NCBI RefSeq assembly: GCF_030247195.1
Contig: NC_080671.1
Span: 64,625,089 to 64,689,088 of the forward strand
Direction of reading: 5' to 3'
Origin: Topomyia yanbarensis
Lineage: Eukaryota; Arthropoda; Insecta; Diptera; Culicidae
DNA length: 64,000 nt
Position 1 is the stretch's first letter, and every line of letters starts with the position of its first letter. The notes under the pieces were generated by a model. It was not told where the DNA came from. It saw nothing but the letters and a program-made list of their open reading frames with translations, and searched no databases. Shown one piece after another: positions 11,586 through 23,950 of the stretch. Both the position numbers and the translations under genes were made by a program.

Positions 11586-12294
11586 TTGATTTTGCGCAAG
11601 CACCTGGAAAATCCTCAACTCTCTCATCGGGACATCGGAAAACAATTCAGAATCGTGCAGTCAACGATAAGTCATGTGATTAAACGTTACTGCCGAACTT
11701 TGAATATTGAATGGAAAGAGAAATGCAGTCAGAATGGATGTTCTATTAGTGGTCAGGATCACAAGCGTATAGTGGAAGCGTTTAAGCAGAATCCCAGTGC
11801 TTCGGTCGGGGGTGTGACCAAAAAGTCGAATCTGTACAAGTTTTCGTTCAGAGAGCCAATCAGCGTGAGGGACTGCATACGAACAAAGTGTGAAGGTTCT
11901 AAATCGTGACATACGGTAAAATACGGAGGGATAGTCACGGGCCCTGAAACTGCACACCTGGATGCTCATGAAGTCTCATTGTCTGATAATAGATGATGGG
12001 ACTTATGTCAAGACGGACTTCCGGCAGCTTCCGGAGCTACTGTTCTTCACCGACCAGAACAAGTTTGATGTTCCGGAGGAAGTAAGGAAGCAGAAACATT
12101 CAAAATTTGCCAAGAAATACATGATTTGGCAAGCGATCTGCTCATGTGGCAAATGGAGTGCGCTGCTTGTAACTACCGGGACTGTAAACGGGGAGATCTA
12201 CCTCAAGGTGTGTTTACCGAAGCATTTGCTTCCTTTGTTCAAGCAACACGGGGGCCTTACGATCTTTTGGTTGGATCTAGCTTCATACGTGTAG
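11586..12294 (+). pseudogene. DD37E Tc1/mariner-family transposase remnant
   Basis: The first segment (11586-11909) contains the N-terminal DNA-binding region, with a helix-turn-helix (HRDIGKQFRIVQSTISHVIKR). The second (11962-12294) is in another frame and holds IDDGTYVKTDF with the first catalytic Asp, QKHSKFAKKYMIWQAIC, and FWLDLASY with the second Asp. This matches the mosquito ITmD37E group. The third acidic residue region is missing: sequence after 12294 no longer reads as transposase. A ~50-bp motif just upstream (11471-11522) recurs at 49243-49292. Lesions: frameshift, stops and C-terminal loss. Confidence 0.75.
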
Positions 12295-12300
12295 TACCGC

Positions 12301-14643
12301 AATCTTACAAGCTCTAATGATTGGACGAAAGCGATACGTAATTGCGAAATTTGGTCGAATCGTCTTCAAAAAAAATCGAGATACCCGAATCAAGAATCGA
12401 AGCTCCACCCTTGATTCCCCTCTAAAAAAAAATAAAAATTGTGAAATTCTGTAAAATCTAAAATAAAACTAGGTTTTGCCTTTTTTGGAAAAGTAACACC
12501 AAGGATCAATCTGAATCAGTTGTACTAATTATTACAGTTAGATTGTGAGCCGACATATTGTTACAATTTTAATTAGTCAATTTGTGCAACGCATGAGAAA
12601 TAAGTAGAGCAGAAATGAGTAAATGATTACTTAATCAGCATGGTTCAATTTTTTCGCTATTAGCTATTTTGTCTTGAAATCTGATTCGACCCATAAAATG
12701 AGTCTTGAAGGTTTGTACCTCTGATTTTTGTATTGAATTTGTCGCAACCTTTAAAACGTAGCAGCGCATATAGTTTTATATTCCACTCTAGCGGAGTGTG
12801 ATCCATAACTTAAAAAAATGCATATACACAATCCAATAATCGCAGGGAGCTGCTTATATTGTACAACTACCAGTAAAATAGATTTATATTGAACTCGATG
12901 ATACATCGTTCTCGAATCTGTGCCAATTTCCCACTGGTAATGTATTGTAATCAATCAAATAACCGTGGCGTTCCTCTCTATCTAACAATTTGCTCTCAAC
13001 GAGAATATCCTTCCATTGAATCAGTCATCCGCAATCAACATCAACGTTCCGAGTAGTTTTATAAATAAACACAATCATCCAGCACCGGGTGATGCCCTGG
13101 ACTTGGTTCGCATAGGCTCTGGTCCGGGATGGTCATTTCTTGAAATTCCGACTGTTGTGTTAGTCCATCGCGTAAACGAACCAAGAAGGTGAACGTGCTT
13201 CCTTATTGAATCACAATTCCCCCGGTACAGACGAAGCAATACGGTACAATACGGACCGTTCCTACGCGAAAACCGAATGAGTCGGCAAAGTGATGCTCAA
13301 CTTGTTTACCGCACAGGTGCGTGTCGATTGGTGGTTGGTGGTGGTGGGTGGTGACGTCAATCAGTCTGTGATGAGTCTCGGTTGGTTCCTTCCGTTTTCT
13401 CTTCTGCGCTGAAAGTGGCATCTAGCACCTGGCCGATGGAGCGACTGGAGGAAAGAAAGTTAACTCCATGGTACAATCTGTGGCATGAATCGGCTAAAAC
13501 AACATTAGCGGCAGCGAAATACCGGCGCGGAAAGAAAAGCTCACTCAATCTTGTGATTGATTGATGATTGAATTATGACGAAGCGTTCTGGATTTCTTCC
13601 ACGACGTTCCATCACTGGCTTGAGTGACAGGGAAGGCACATCTAATTAAAATAAGTTTGAAGGCGTCGGAAAAGCATTTAACTTTTTTGGAAAAAAAGGG
13701 TTGTGCCGGAAAGTTTTAAAAGTTGAAACTAATCTTCATTAATATTTCATAGCAACGTAAGCGAAATATTTATTTATCAATAACATCAAATGGCAGAGCA
13801 CAACTGACTGTGCTTTAAACTGTTATTTTCCAATATCAATACATATATTGGTTTTCAGTACGGTTCAAAACTGCTCATCTAGCAATTGCAAATCCGCTAA
13901 CATCAAACTTGCAACACTCAGGAAATAGCTGATGCTAAAGCGATCTGAAGTTGTTCGCATGTGTTCCGGCTTGTCGAAAAGGATATCTCGGATAGCCAGC
14001 AGCCAGACGAATGGTTTGCTTTATAAATTCAAATTTAAGGGATTAATTGCTGGCAAAGCTCATTTTGGTCTAAGCCTGGTGCTGAACGTAGAACACTTTC
14101 TGCTACGACTCGAGAGCTGACACAAATTATTCGGAGTGGGTGGAGGTTTGGATTACAAACACGCACATGTGCTGCTTATCCTCGGAATCAGGAAACAACT
14201 ATACAGCAGATGGCTGTTGGAATATACTAAATTTGTTACGCATAACCTTTGGCCAGCATGTCTGCTCCACGCGCCAGCTGTGGAAGAGATGCAGGATGTT
14301 GCATAAAAGATCAATAGTACCGGCACCGGACGTTTCAGTGATGCCAAATCAAAACGGTTTGTGGTACGGAGCAGAATGTTGACGATAGTCTCTAGAACTT
14401 GATGAAAAAGAGGAAGTGAATTTGACAACAAATCTATTTTCCTCGATTTTCATTCCAAGTAACAAATTATTGTGATTTTACGTCTCTCGGTTTTAAGAAC
14501 ATAACAATATTGTTTGTTTTACGTATTTATAATGTAGAAAGTATTATTGGCATGCTGCACTAAATTTCAAAACAATTGTTCAACCAAAATTGTAATAAAT
14601 GATGGTAAATGGCCGCGAAAAGTTGGAACTTACGTTTTGATTG
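12301..14643. other. No recognised gene
   Basis: Mostly AT-rich, with a more GC-balanced patch at about 13080-13640 containing short overlapping ORFs on both strands (for example 13203-13421 minus, 13382-13564 plus) that I do not recognise. No splice-delimited exons or element ends could be supported. Confidence 0.4.
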
Positions 14644-15058
14644 GATTTTAATTTTTGTTTTAACAACACAATTATTTTGTTTTAATACGACCTTTTCAGA
14701 AGTTATTCGCGTTTCTCCATCGACAACAATTAGTTTTTCGTAAGGCTCATAACATTTCCTATAACTTTCCCATTGACATCAAGGCGATATTGTAAACCAT
14801 TTGAAAGCTATACAAAAACAATCAAAATATGATTCAACCATAGGATCTGATGATTAAACTATGTAGTTGAATTATATTTTGGTTGTTTTTGCAAAACTTT
14901 CAAATGGTTTACAATATCGCTTTGATGTCAATTAGAAAGTTATAGGAAATGTTATGGGCCTTACGAAAAACTAATTGTTGTTGATGGAGAAACGCGAATA
15001 ACTTCTGAAAAGATCATAATAAAACAAAATAATTGTGTTGTTAAAACAAAATTTAAAA
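14644..15058. mobile_element. Foldback/MITE-like palindrome, arms ~199 bp
   Basis: The left arm (14644-14842) and right arm (14860-15058) are long, nearly complete inverted copies, with only ~17 bp between them (ggatctgatgatt region). Landmarks are gttttaacaacacaattatt at the outer ends and ccatttgaaag / ctttcaaatgg inside. No coding sequence is present. No clean TSD was identified. Confidence 0.85.
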
Positions 15059-15238
15059 TATCTCGAGAACTACTACATTTTAGAAAAAAATTTACAAGCA
15101 TTTTTATTTAAAATGGCGTTTAGAATCATATTCAAAAATAAAATTGTACTTTAGACTGTAAATAGTATGAATTATAAAAATTTGTCAAAAGTTGTTGTTA
15201 GGAAAACTTTTTTATTAAAAGCTTCTCCATGATCCAAA

Positions 15239-15333
15239 TACACTGAAAAAGCTTCTTTTATGTCTTTAAAACGTTAAACATTAGACTTTTGACAATTTAT
15301 TTTTGTGAAAAATGACACATTTTTTTCAGTGTA
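15239..15333. repeat. Short TIR element (~95 bp)
   Basis: tacactgaaaaa at 15239-15250 is exactly inverted as tttttcagtgta at 15322-15333. The size and TIR type fit a tiny MITE. The surrounding 15059-16248 is otherwise AT-rich with no supported gene. Confidence 0.45.
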
Positions 15334-16248
15334 TATTTTTTTGTGCAGAAGTATTCATTACCTGTAACTCGTTCTCAGATAGTTTTACTGTATAAAATAG
15401 TGTAATCGAACAAAAAAAATTGAAACTATTGCACGTAGAAACGTTTAGGCCCTTTTAAAAAATTACGCTTGAGTCAAAATAATCTTATTGACTGTGGAAA
15501 ATGTTTAGTCTTCCATGCCGGTTGAACCTGTAAAGTTTTATCGGAATCTAAGATGGTCGGTCACGATTTTAGAGATTTTCGGACGGACCTTCGTGGAATT
15601 CCTCTAGTAGTTCCTTCCTTAGCAAAGTAACTAGAAAATTCGCTTGAATCGCTATCGTAATTTTTGTTTTTTTTTCTGTGGTGTGTAACCATTGTATGCA
15701 TGCAACTGGCGCGCCTCTACATCATTGAAATGATGCCTGGCGGCAGTCGTGGAATATATTGCTTCGAGCTGACGAAAAGTACCAACTACTACGAGGTCAG
15801 AAAGCAAACTGACGATTTTTTCTTATGTGCCGCTTTTATACGTGTGTCGCCGTTCATTGGATGGTAAAGGGGCAGTCCTAGCAACGCTCGCTGCTTGGTT
15901 GAATTCTACGAACAAATCAGCGCAGATAATTACCACTTTCACAAAATACATTATTCTCGTTATTTATAGTAATCGTACATTTGCATTCCGTAAATCAAAT
16001 ACAATAGACGTGCACATATTTCCGATCAGATAGTGCAAAAATATAGCGATTTCGATCAGTACAACGGAAGTTATTCGCATTTGAAGACTGGAAAAATATC
16101 TCAGCAGAAACTTTGAAACACAACCCCCATATTGGAACCGTTAGAAGTATTCTGCTTAAAAAAACCTTTGATTTTCTTTTGATTATATCTTCGGTTCTAA
16201 TTACTCTGAAATTAAACCACAAATTGATTTTTGAAGTAACTTGTTCAA

Positions 16249-16779
16249 GGAGTCTAGAAAAAATAATAATTTTTAGATGCAGTGCTGCCAATTATGCGAT
16301 TTTTTCAGGTAAAAAATCAAGTTAATTTTTCTCACAATACATGTACTTTGCTTTTGAAAATTTTTATTCCATCATCTTCCTCAGATATTTTAACATAAAA
16401 ACACTTATAATCTCAATATAATTTGAGCTTATTCTGAGATATACCGTTTTGAGGCGAAAAAACTTCAATTTTTCATATAAAATCGCAAGCGCACAACAAC
16501 CAATATCCAACTTCAGTACACTGAGTTCAGACATAATTTATCGTGAAGTACACGAAAAATAACGAAAAACTACGTTTTTCTTTTGCATCCAGCGGATCAG
16601 GGTCAGCTTTTATGACTATTTGAAGATTTTCTCGATATTCGTCAATAGAAATGAAAGTTTATATGGTAATTTTTTCCCTTCAAAACAGTGTATCTCGAGA
16701 TTGACTCAAACTATATTGAGATTAGAAGTGCATAGTTGGTAGCACAGCCGCTAAAAACTAATATTTTTTTCTAGACTCC
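16249..16779. mobile_element. Foldback MITE, ~530 bp
   Basis: The left end (ggagtctagaaaaaa..., 16249-16298) is inverted at the right end (16731-16779, ...ttctagactcc). A second inverted block pairs ataatctcaatataatttga (about 16411) with tcaaactatattgagatta (about 16706). The left arm carries about 110 extra bp between the two blocks, so one arm was altered after formation. Confidence 0.65.
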
Positions 16780-16819
16780 AATAATTTTAGAGTAACCCAC
16801 AAAGTAGTCACCTAGGCCC

Positions 16820-17060
16820 TCTTATTTTTATCACATTTATTAATGATTTCTGAAGTCGTATCAAATCTGAAAAACTAGTGTTCGTTGATGATCTGAAAAT
16901 TTTCTGTGGCATAGCTACAGTACTCGTATCTACAGTTCTCCAAGAAGACCTATTTATGCTTCAAAAGTGGTGCATACTTGACGGCATGGAAGTTAATGTT
17001 AAGAAATATGCAGTCGAGACTGTGATCATCAGTCGTTTCGATTCCGTTCGTGGTACACCC
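16820..17060 (+). pseudogene. Jockey-type reverse transcriptase fragment
   Basis: A short frame reads PLIF..FINDF, then VFVDDLKIFCGI (the YVDD/FADD motif region, at about 16878) and LQKWCILDGMEVNVKKY. This order is typical of Jockey-clade RTs, with the Asp pair intact. Nothing upstream or downstream continues the protein, so only the palm/thumb junction survives. Confidence 0.7.
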
Positions 17061-17339
17061 AAAATCGGACGGGTATGTTTCTATTACTTTTGGGTAAGAT
17101 TCTATTGTCTTTTCGGTAACAGACCACGCAATTGCGCATTGCGGTATTAAACTCATATTCCCGCTAAGGTAGTAAACGGGGGGGAATGACGAATTTCGGT
17201 TACTGTTCATGTATGTGCATCACTCAATCAAACACTTTTTCAGCATGTGTCAACCTCGGCTCTGTTCGTATGTAGGATAATTCGGTCGATTTCTATGATA
17301 GTATTTTTTACTGGGTAGGAAATAAAAATTTTAGCCCGT

Positions 17340-17500
17340 TTCCGGATCCGGCCTAGTTGCCAGTACTGGCACAGTTCCCGATCCGGACCAGTTCCCAAAT
17401 CCGGACCTCCCGGATCCGGACCAGTACTCTGATCCGGATCAGTTCCCGGATCTTGACCAGTACCCAGATCCGGACCAGTACCCGGATCTAGCTCATCCCC
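17340..17500. repeat. 18-bp GC-rich minisatellite
   Basis: Units of the type gatccggaccagtacccg repeat about eight times with substitutions; the minus strand would encode a six-residue GTGPDP-like repeat. Degenerate copies appear to continue to about 17610. No flanking gene continues the frame, so I treat it as a minisatellite. Confidence 0.75.
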
Positions 17501-18120
17501 TTTTCCCCTCACCAAGTTTGGACCTGAACCAGGCCCAGACTTGGTGCTTAGATCCAGACAAGTGTCTGGATTCGGAGCCTAGGCTCGGATACGTGGATCC
17601 AAACCATAGGTCTTGCTTCCCGTACATGACGGGAAGGACTGTTCATGTTTCACCACTATTCCGAGTCGTTTTTTGTGGCTGTGCTTTTAAGCTAGCCGAG
17701 TGTGAGCCGATCTTCAAATACGGAATGTGTCGTGTAGATAAAATCGAACCTCGTCTTTATTCACATTGTGTTAAGTTCGCTTGAAGCGCAATACAATGAC
17801 AAGCGAAGTGCTACACACTTCCAGACAATCCGACGCGTTAATATTTATTGAATTAGAATTAATGAAATATGAGTGTGACGCAGAGAAGATTTGAATGCGT
17901 TGGTATTGTAGTTTGGGGAATTTTTTGTTTGGGACCGTTTCAGCATTAAACGTCTTGCTATTACAGCCTTTTTTATATTACCGTAAAAATATTACGGCCG
18001 AGTTTTAGGTGTAGTGATTTTAGAATCTCTTAACCTGCTCCAAAAGACAACATTGCTACGCTCTCTCCTACTAGTACTGTCGACACCATCGCAACTGAAC
18101 CTGATCCGACCTCCACCAGT

Positions 18121-18840
18121 ATGCAGGTTTACGTCGGTGGCCTAAATTTATCAGCGGACAGCCATTTGCTAAATACTACGGACTGCTGTTATGACGTCTT
18201 GACCGAGACTTGGCTTAACAACCTTTTTCTGTCTCACCAGGTGTTTGGTTCGGGATTTGATGTATACCGCAGTGACTGCAACGCCCTCAACAGCCAAAAG
18301 ACGTCGGGTGGTGTGTTTATCGCTGTTCACCATGGCCGTAAAAACCCGACGATGACCAGTGGACGAGTTCCGAGCAAGTTTGGCTATCTTACCGATCGAT
18401 CGCTGTTCCTGTGTGCCGTGTATTTCCCACCCGATAGAATTCGCGATTCCGGCCTGATCGATGTACATCTTTCCTTTGTATCCTTCGTGACCTCAATTGT
18501 CATCCCGAATGATGAGATCGTCCCCAACGAGAATGGACGTACATTTGATCTCTGCTTTGCAAGTACTCAGGATTATTCGCCATATTGTTCCACGGTTCTG
18601 TTTCCTTTAATCCACCATACCTATGCGTCATCATCTTGTAGCCGTCGCTGGACGATCTGTGAAGCGCGTAGTTTTAAGCGCCACTCCTTTCGGAGACTAC
18701 CGCCAAGTTTTATGTTGCCCTGATGAGACTGCTCGAATGCGAGTCAAATGCATGGGATCGTTCCAGCTAGCCACACAAACTTAGCCCCAGAATTAGGTAT
18801 AATACCTTAGCCAGCTAAATTTCCCTGAACCAAAGCTCTC
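18121..18840 (+). pseudogene. LINE endonuclease fragment (Jockey-like)
   Basis: The frame contains DVLTETWLN (endonuclease Glu), DVYRSDCN, SGGVFIAVH and LFLCAVYFPPD, the order seen in apurinic-type endonuclease domains of Jockey-like LINEs. The GDFN-type block expected next is absent: the frame jumps to NGRTFDLCF, indicating an internal deletion, and then runs into CEARSFKRHSFRR-like sequence seen before the RT domain. Confidence 0.65.
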
Positions 18841-18855
18841 CTTCAAAACACCATG

Positions 18856-19608
18856 GGGGCCGTACACAAATGACGTTGCTTTTTTTCGGCGATTTTTGAC
18901 CCCTCCCTCCCCCCTCGTAGCATTTGGTCACAAAATTCTAACCTCTCCCTCGTAAATAACGTAGCATTTACCTACCCCCTCCCCCTAGTCCCATGCAAAG
19001 CGGCCGGGGATGAAAATACATCTGTTTTTCCATTATTTTAAATACATGTCCTTTTAAAATGTTTGACTACTTTTACCAATATTTTCATTATAACAGCAAA
19101 TTGCGTGCAAAATAAGGCCATTTCATGACAAATATAGTGTTGATAGTTTTGTTTTGAATTTTATATGTCAAGGGGAGTATGCAGAGAAGTTCTCTCAGTT
19201 CACAATCCTGCAGCTGCCAATGATTCTGAGAAGCATACGTTCATCTAAATTACTAAATTTTGTTTAGTTGAATCCGAAGTCAAAATTTAATTCAGCTTCC
19301 AAACTAAGTCTACTACTTAGCAACATTAGCTAACTAATGTAGCAAGTTAAATCCGCATACAAAATTCCGCGAATTTACCTCATGAAAAACCGCATCAACC
19401 GAATTTACCTCATAAAAAACCGCATGAATTTAAATTTATTTCTCTTGGGAATGGAGTATCATTAAATTGTTGTCTGTAAACAATGGGTCTTAAACTTAAT
19501 GCTACGTCGCACAACTTTTGACCCTACCCTCCCCCTCGTCACACTTCGTCACAAATTTGGTATACCCTCCCTACCCCCCAAAATGCTACGTCATTTATGC
19601 ATGGCCCC
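18856..19608. mobile_element. 753-bp TIR element with ATG flanks
   Basis: Left ggggccgtacacaaatgacg is inverted at the right end (cgtcatttatgcatggcccc). Both subterminal regions carry C-rich blocks (ccctccccc) and the motif acgtagca. The flanking triplet is atg on both sides (18853-18855 and 19609-19611), a possible 3-bp TSD. The interior is AT-rich and non-coding. A second, older pair of ends of this type encloses 48247-51687. Confidence 0.7.
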
Positions 19609-19755
19609 ATGGTAGAAATTTCGCATACCTAAAAGCTTCTCATCATCGGAAGGGCTCATGTTCGCCGCCAGACTGCGCTAACCCAGTGGAAGAAAATTTC
19701 CTTTGATTTAAATGTGCCACGCGGCAAAGGAAAACGGTCCTAACATAATCGGAGT

Positions 19756-20983
19756 TAGGGTTCGTCGCGGTGCGGAAGTGGGCGGTAAATGGATTATCCG
19801 CACCGCAACCGCGAAAAAATAATAAAACTGCACCGCTAACCGCAACCGCTTTTTATTTACCGCACCGCACCGCGCGGTAATGCGGTATTTTTAGAAATAG
19901 TGTTGAAAAATTGTTCATTTGTATAACCATATATAATATAATGTTATTCATATTCACACGAAATTTAACTTTAAGATTCCTAAAAAAAGAATAAAAATCA
20001 ACTTTTGCATTTTCTATTAATAAATTTCCGTACATTTTAAGGCAAACATTATACATTCAAAAACGTTCTACTGCTGTAATAGGAAAACTATTATTTTAGC
20101 AATCTTTCAGTTAATTGAAAAAATGGAATAAAAATGTAATAAGAAATGAAGTCACAAAAAATGTATGATTTGTAGCATACAGCAGAAATATTATTAAAAA
20201 TAGGGGGTTTTATGGACAAAATATCTCAAAACTCTAACTTCCGTAATTTTCAAGAAACAGATGCATTCTCATTCATATATTAGGATTGCTCCCTTTAAAA
20301 ATGTATGAAAAATTGAAATCGAAAACGATTCATAATTCCACGATTTCCAACAGGAATCGGGAGAAGTGATGCATTTTTAAATTGGTTTTAAGAGTGAAAA
20401 TTAATTGATTTTAAATGATTTAATAATTTTGTCTCTATTTGGATCTTACTTTTTATGTGTTTGAAATGGTTGGTTTGTGAAGTTTTACTTAGAAGTATAA
20501 AATAACTAGTGTCCAAAATATGTCGTAAAAATAATAGGGTCAAATTATTTCGGAAACAGCTAGATTTTTTTTCGTAATAGCAGTGTGTTTATCAATTTAG
20601 AATAACTAAAATGAAAGTCAATGGAAATTATTCCAATTCAAAGTTTTTTTATGTTTCTCTATTGTAGGGTGAAAAGTAAAACTCGAACGTTCTGACAGAG
20701 GGGTTTTCCTAACAATGCCATTGCTAAGCATTTGCTAAGGAAATAAATCTAGTTGCGTCCTTCTCAAATGGTTCAAGTCCTAGTTTTAATCCACTTTTTA
20801 ATGCAAACGTGAGACTTTATCAATTATTTTTTTGCGATTCGGTTTCGGTAAAACCGCGCGGTAGAAGCTCTTTCCCGCACCGCATCTGCGGGAAAAAGTG
20901 TCTCACCGCACCGCAGATTTTGCGGCGCGGGTGCGGCAAATACCGCGCGGTTGCGGTAATTACCGCAACCGCGACGAACCCTA
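19756..20983. mobile_element. Non-autonomous hAT element with perfect 8-bp TSD
   Basis: The element starts tagggttcgtcgcggt and ends accgcgacgaaccctaa-type inverted sequence. It is flanked by atcggagt at 19748-19755 and 20984-20991, a perfect 8-bp TSD as hAT transposases make. Both ends are packed with accgcacc/gcggt repeats (19770-19880 and 20855-20980), likely transposase-binding subterminal repeats. The interior is AT-rich and has no transposase ORF. Confidence 0.88.
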
Positions 20984-20991
20984 ATCGGAGT

Positions 20992-22738
20992 AATGTGGCA
21001 ATATGTCAACAAACTAAAAAAAGACTATTTCACTACACTAACAGAAAACATTTATTCAGGACCAATTCAGTTTTTTTTTTCATACGGAATTAATTTCAAT
21101 AAATAATTTTATATTGTACGGTAATCATGCTTTAGATTGAATTTTACATTTGTGTATTCTATTGGTCTATTGTGTGCGTTTCTTCTTTCCCTATCTTTCT
21201 TCTGTGTGTTTTTATTCTACTCTACCCCGCAGCTATATTGAATTCAACCAGGCAAGCGATGTAATAGCTATATAGCTATGGCTTATGATCCCGGATGGTT
21301 TTTTATAAGCATGTGCGTTTGGATGGTGCTTCCTAGAACGCAGTAACACGTGCACGTGGATCTATGGATCACTTTTTTGGGCGCGTCCCGAACAAAAGCG
21401 GGGTTCGAAAAACTGACCGGATGGAGGTCTTAGCTTTATTCACGGGCCGTCTTCTCTGGACGCCGCTTCACCAATACTGTTTTTAATGTACGGACTCACC
21501 GAATCTGCGGCGGATGAATGACGATGCTGCTGTTGCGTACGGGATAATGCAAAGGATGACTACCCTTCGTTGCTGGTTTCCAGGTGTTTCGAGTGACCGA
21601 TATTGCGCGATATTCTCCGTATCGGCACGTGGTTCCAAGATGGCCACTGGAAGATTGGATACTTCCGATGAAGCGATTTCCTTGCGTCTCCACTTCCTTC
21701 CGGCGGAAAAAGCGTGAGCCTGGATGGTTCGTTCCACCGATTGCGGCGAGCAACGCAAAAGCGGTAGAGTGTGGCGATCGTACGGCTTCCATAGTTTTTT
21801 GTGCCTAGTGGAGTAGTAAATGATAACCTAGCGTGGCTATTCGAAGGATCGTTAGCTGCGAGTGGGGCCTTATTCGGGGGACGTATAATTCCGGTTGGTC
21901 ATATTCCACCATGAAAATAATCCGACCGAAAAGTTATTTTCGATTTGTTTTCCTCCATCTATGACAGATGGAAGAAAACAAACCGTTGGACACACTAATA
22001 CAGTTACAGATTGTCAAGTAATATTCAGTATGAGTGCTGCAATACTTGTTGAAGTGATTTCAAAACTTTTGACTTGTAGTGTTTATATACAAAATAGGAA
22101 AATAATTTCATATATGCACTTAGATTAGACGCGTTTTTCAGCATCGGTTACCGGCAGTGCACTGTGTGTGTATTGATACAGATCTACAGTCCAATATAGA
22201 TTATTTCAGGTAAAAACGGATCGAAATCAATCGATCTTCCTCTGAACAGAGCTTCCGTTTAACTCATTCATTTTCCAATCTATTATCAGCAAAAATCTAT
22301 CCAACCGACGATTCGACCTGTAATTGTAACAATTTCAAAGTGAAATACATAGCTTTACGCTCTACCACGTCAAAGCAAAAAATATAAATGTTTCTGCTTG
22401 AATACAGCATGAAAATTATCGTCTTGGACAACTTCGCAACACTGCTTGTCGAAGTGTGCAAACACACCTTGTCGATTCCCTTACCCTCTGGCGCTACTGA
22501 TGCAGCTGCTAATGGATGTGGCCAGGATTTGCAGCAAACATTTCCGTTCCACACCACCGCTTCTGCGAAGAAGCTCTTGGGACAGCTAGGAATGGAAAGC
22601 TCTTCGGGCCCGGTTACGATTTGCAGCAGCAATGTGCTATCTCTTGTAGGTAGGCTAACAAGCCCCTTCCAGCATTTCTGCCGTACTATTGCCGCATTGC
22701 TTTGGTACTACCTTGGTAGGTGCTTCGCAATAGGGAGA
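20992..22738. other. No recognised gene; GC-balanced patches
   Basis: Overlapping short ORFs at 21483-21808 (both strands) and 22297-22741 (both strands) lie in DNA more GC-balanced than its surroundings. I recognise no domain in them. They may be remnants of an unrecognised element or untranslated DNA. Confidence 0.35.
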
Positions 22739-22740
22739 TA

Positions 22741-23948
22741 GGGTGATGTGCCTATTATGGCAGTAGAGCCTATTGTGACCCTATTTCGTACCCCTTGGTT
22801 TCGAACCAAGCATATGAGATAATGACAATATCGATTTGGCTAAAACAGGTGTGCAAAAAAAGCTCAAGTTATATTCTTTATTTGTTGTGCACATACGTAT
22901 TCAGAACTATCCACTAAATCCAACTTTTAATTAAAACAAAATCACCTTATTGAAATATCTGCTGATCCGCCTCACTCGCGTAGTGAACCGAAACAGGACG
23001 CAACGGCGCTTAGCAAAATAAACACTTTCGAGCCAGCATTTACCGCCTCATATCTCGTTATTCCGGCACAAATATATTAAATATTGCACTGATATATACC
23101 TTTATTTTAGCTGGAGAACCTTTTTACGATTATTTCGCTTTAAAAGCACTCGTCAAACACTAGAATAGGCCTAGTGTTATAATAAGATAAAACTAAATAC
23201 GGGGGTTCCTATTATTGGCATGTTTTGCTGATACACTACCACAATCAAAACCAACTTTTTGCATCCATCATACAGAAAAGAATCACCAGTGCGGCCAAAC
23301 CAAAACATGAACTTGAAAACATAATGTTATGCAATTTCAGGTATAAGTAATCAATTATTTCAAGTTATTCAACTAATTGTTGATCGCAGATATTTTATTT
23401 TCATCTGCACATACAATTTGGATCGGGAGGAAGTAATGTGTGATGTGAACTTTATATTCCAGTTGTTAACTTTCGCATGGTTATTTCCTGCATGCGCAGT
23501 TCTGGGCGCTCTTCTACTAACAGCTGATGAGTTTCTTTCGTGTGCGTAATGTTTACGTTTGTTTTGATCGGCTGAAAAAAGCAGAATAATTCGTTTTACA
23601 AATCACGCGTTGGAGTCCATGATCTGGATACCTAGTTAGAATCGACGCAAATGAAATATGAGGCATTGCGTTTCAACTAGATTGTTTTTCGATGAGGTGG
23701 AAATCGGCACACCCATGAGGCGATAATTGGAACGTTCAGGTGGGAATAGATGCACAGAATAGAACATTTATTTTCATTTATGCTGAAAATTGAGACAATT
23801 CTGCCAAATAAGCATTATACAGATGTTTAAGAAACAATACACTGATACTTTATTCTGAAAAAGGTTATAGGTAATATGGCTTCTTTTTAAGTTATTCAAA
23901 AAATAGTGCGACCCTCTCCATAATGGTGCCAAAATAGGCTCATCACCC
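22741..23948. mobile_element. 1.2-kb TIR element flanked by TA
   Basis: gggtgatgtgcctatt at the left end is inverted as aataggctcatcaccc at the right end, with TA on each side (22739-22740, 23949-23950), as left by Tc1/mariner-superfamily transposases. The subterminal motif (cctatt...gaccct) also recurs inverted. No transposase ORF is present, so it is non-autonomous. Confidence 0.75.
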
Positions 23949-23950
23949 TA

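Noticed and set aside
17240..17515. Minus-strand ORF with GTGPDP repeats as a real protein
   Set aside because: It is simply the translation of the 18-bp minisatellite, with no continuing exon.
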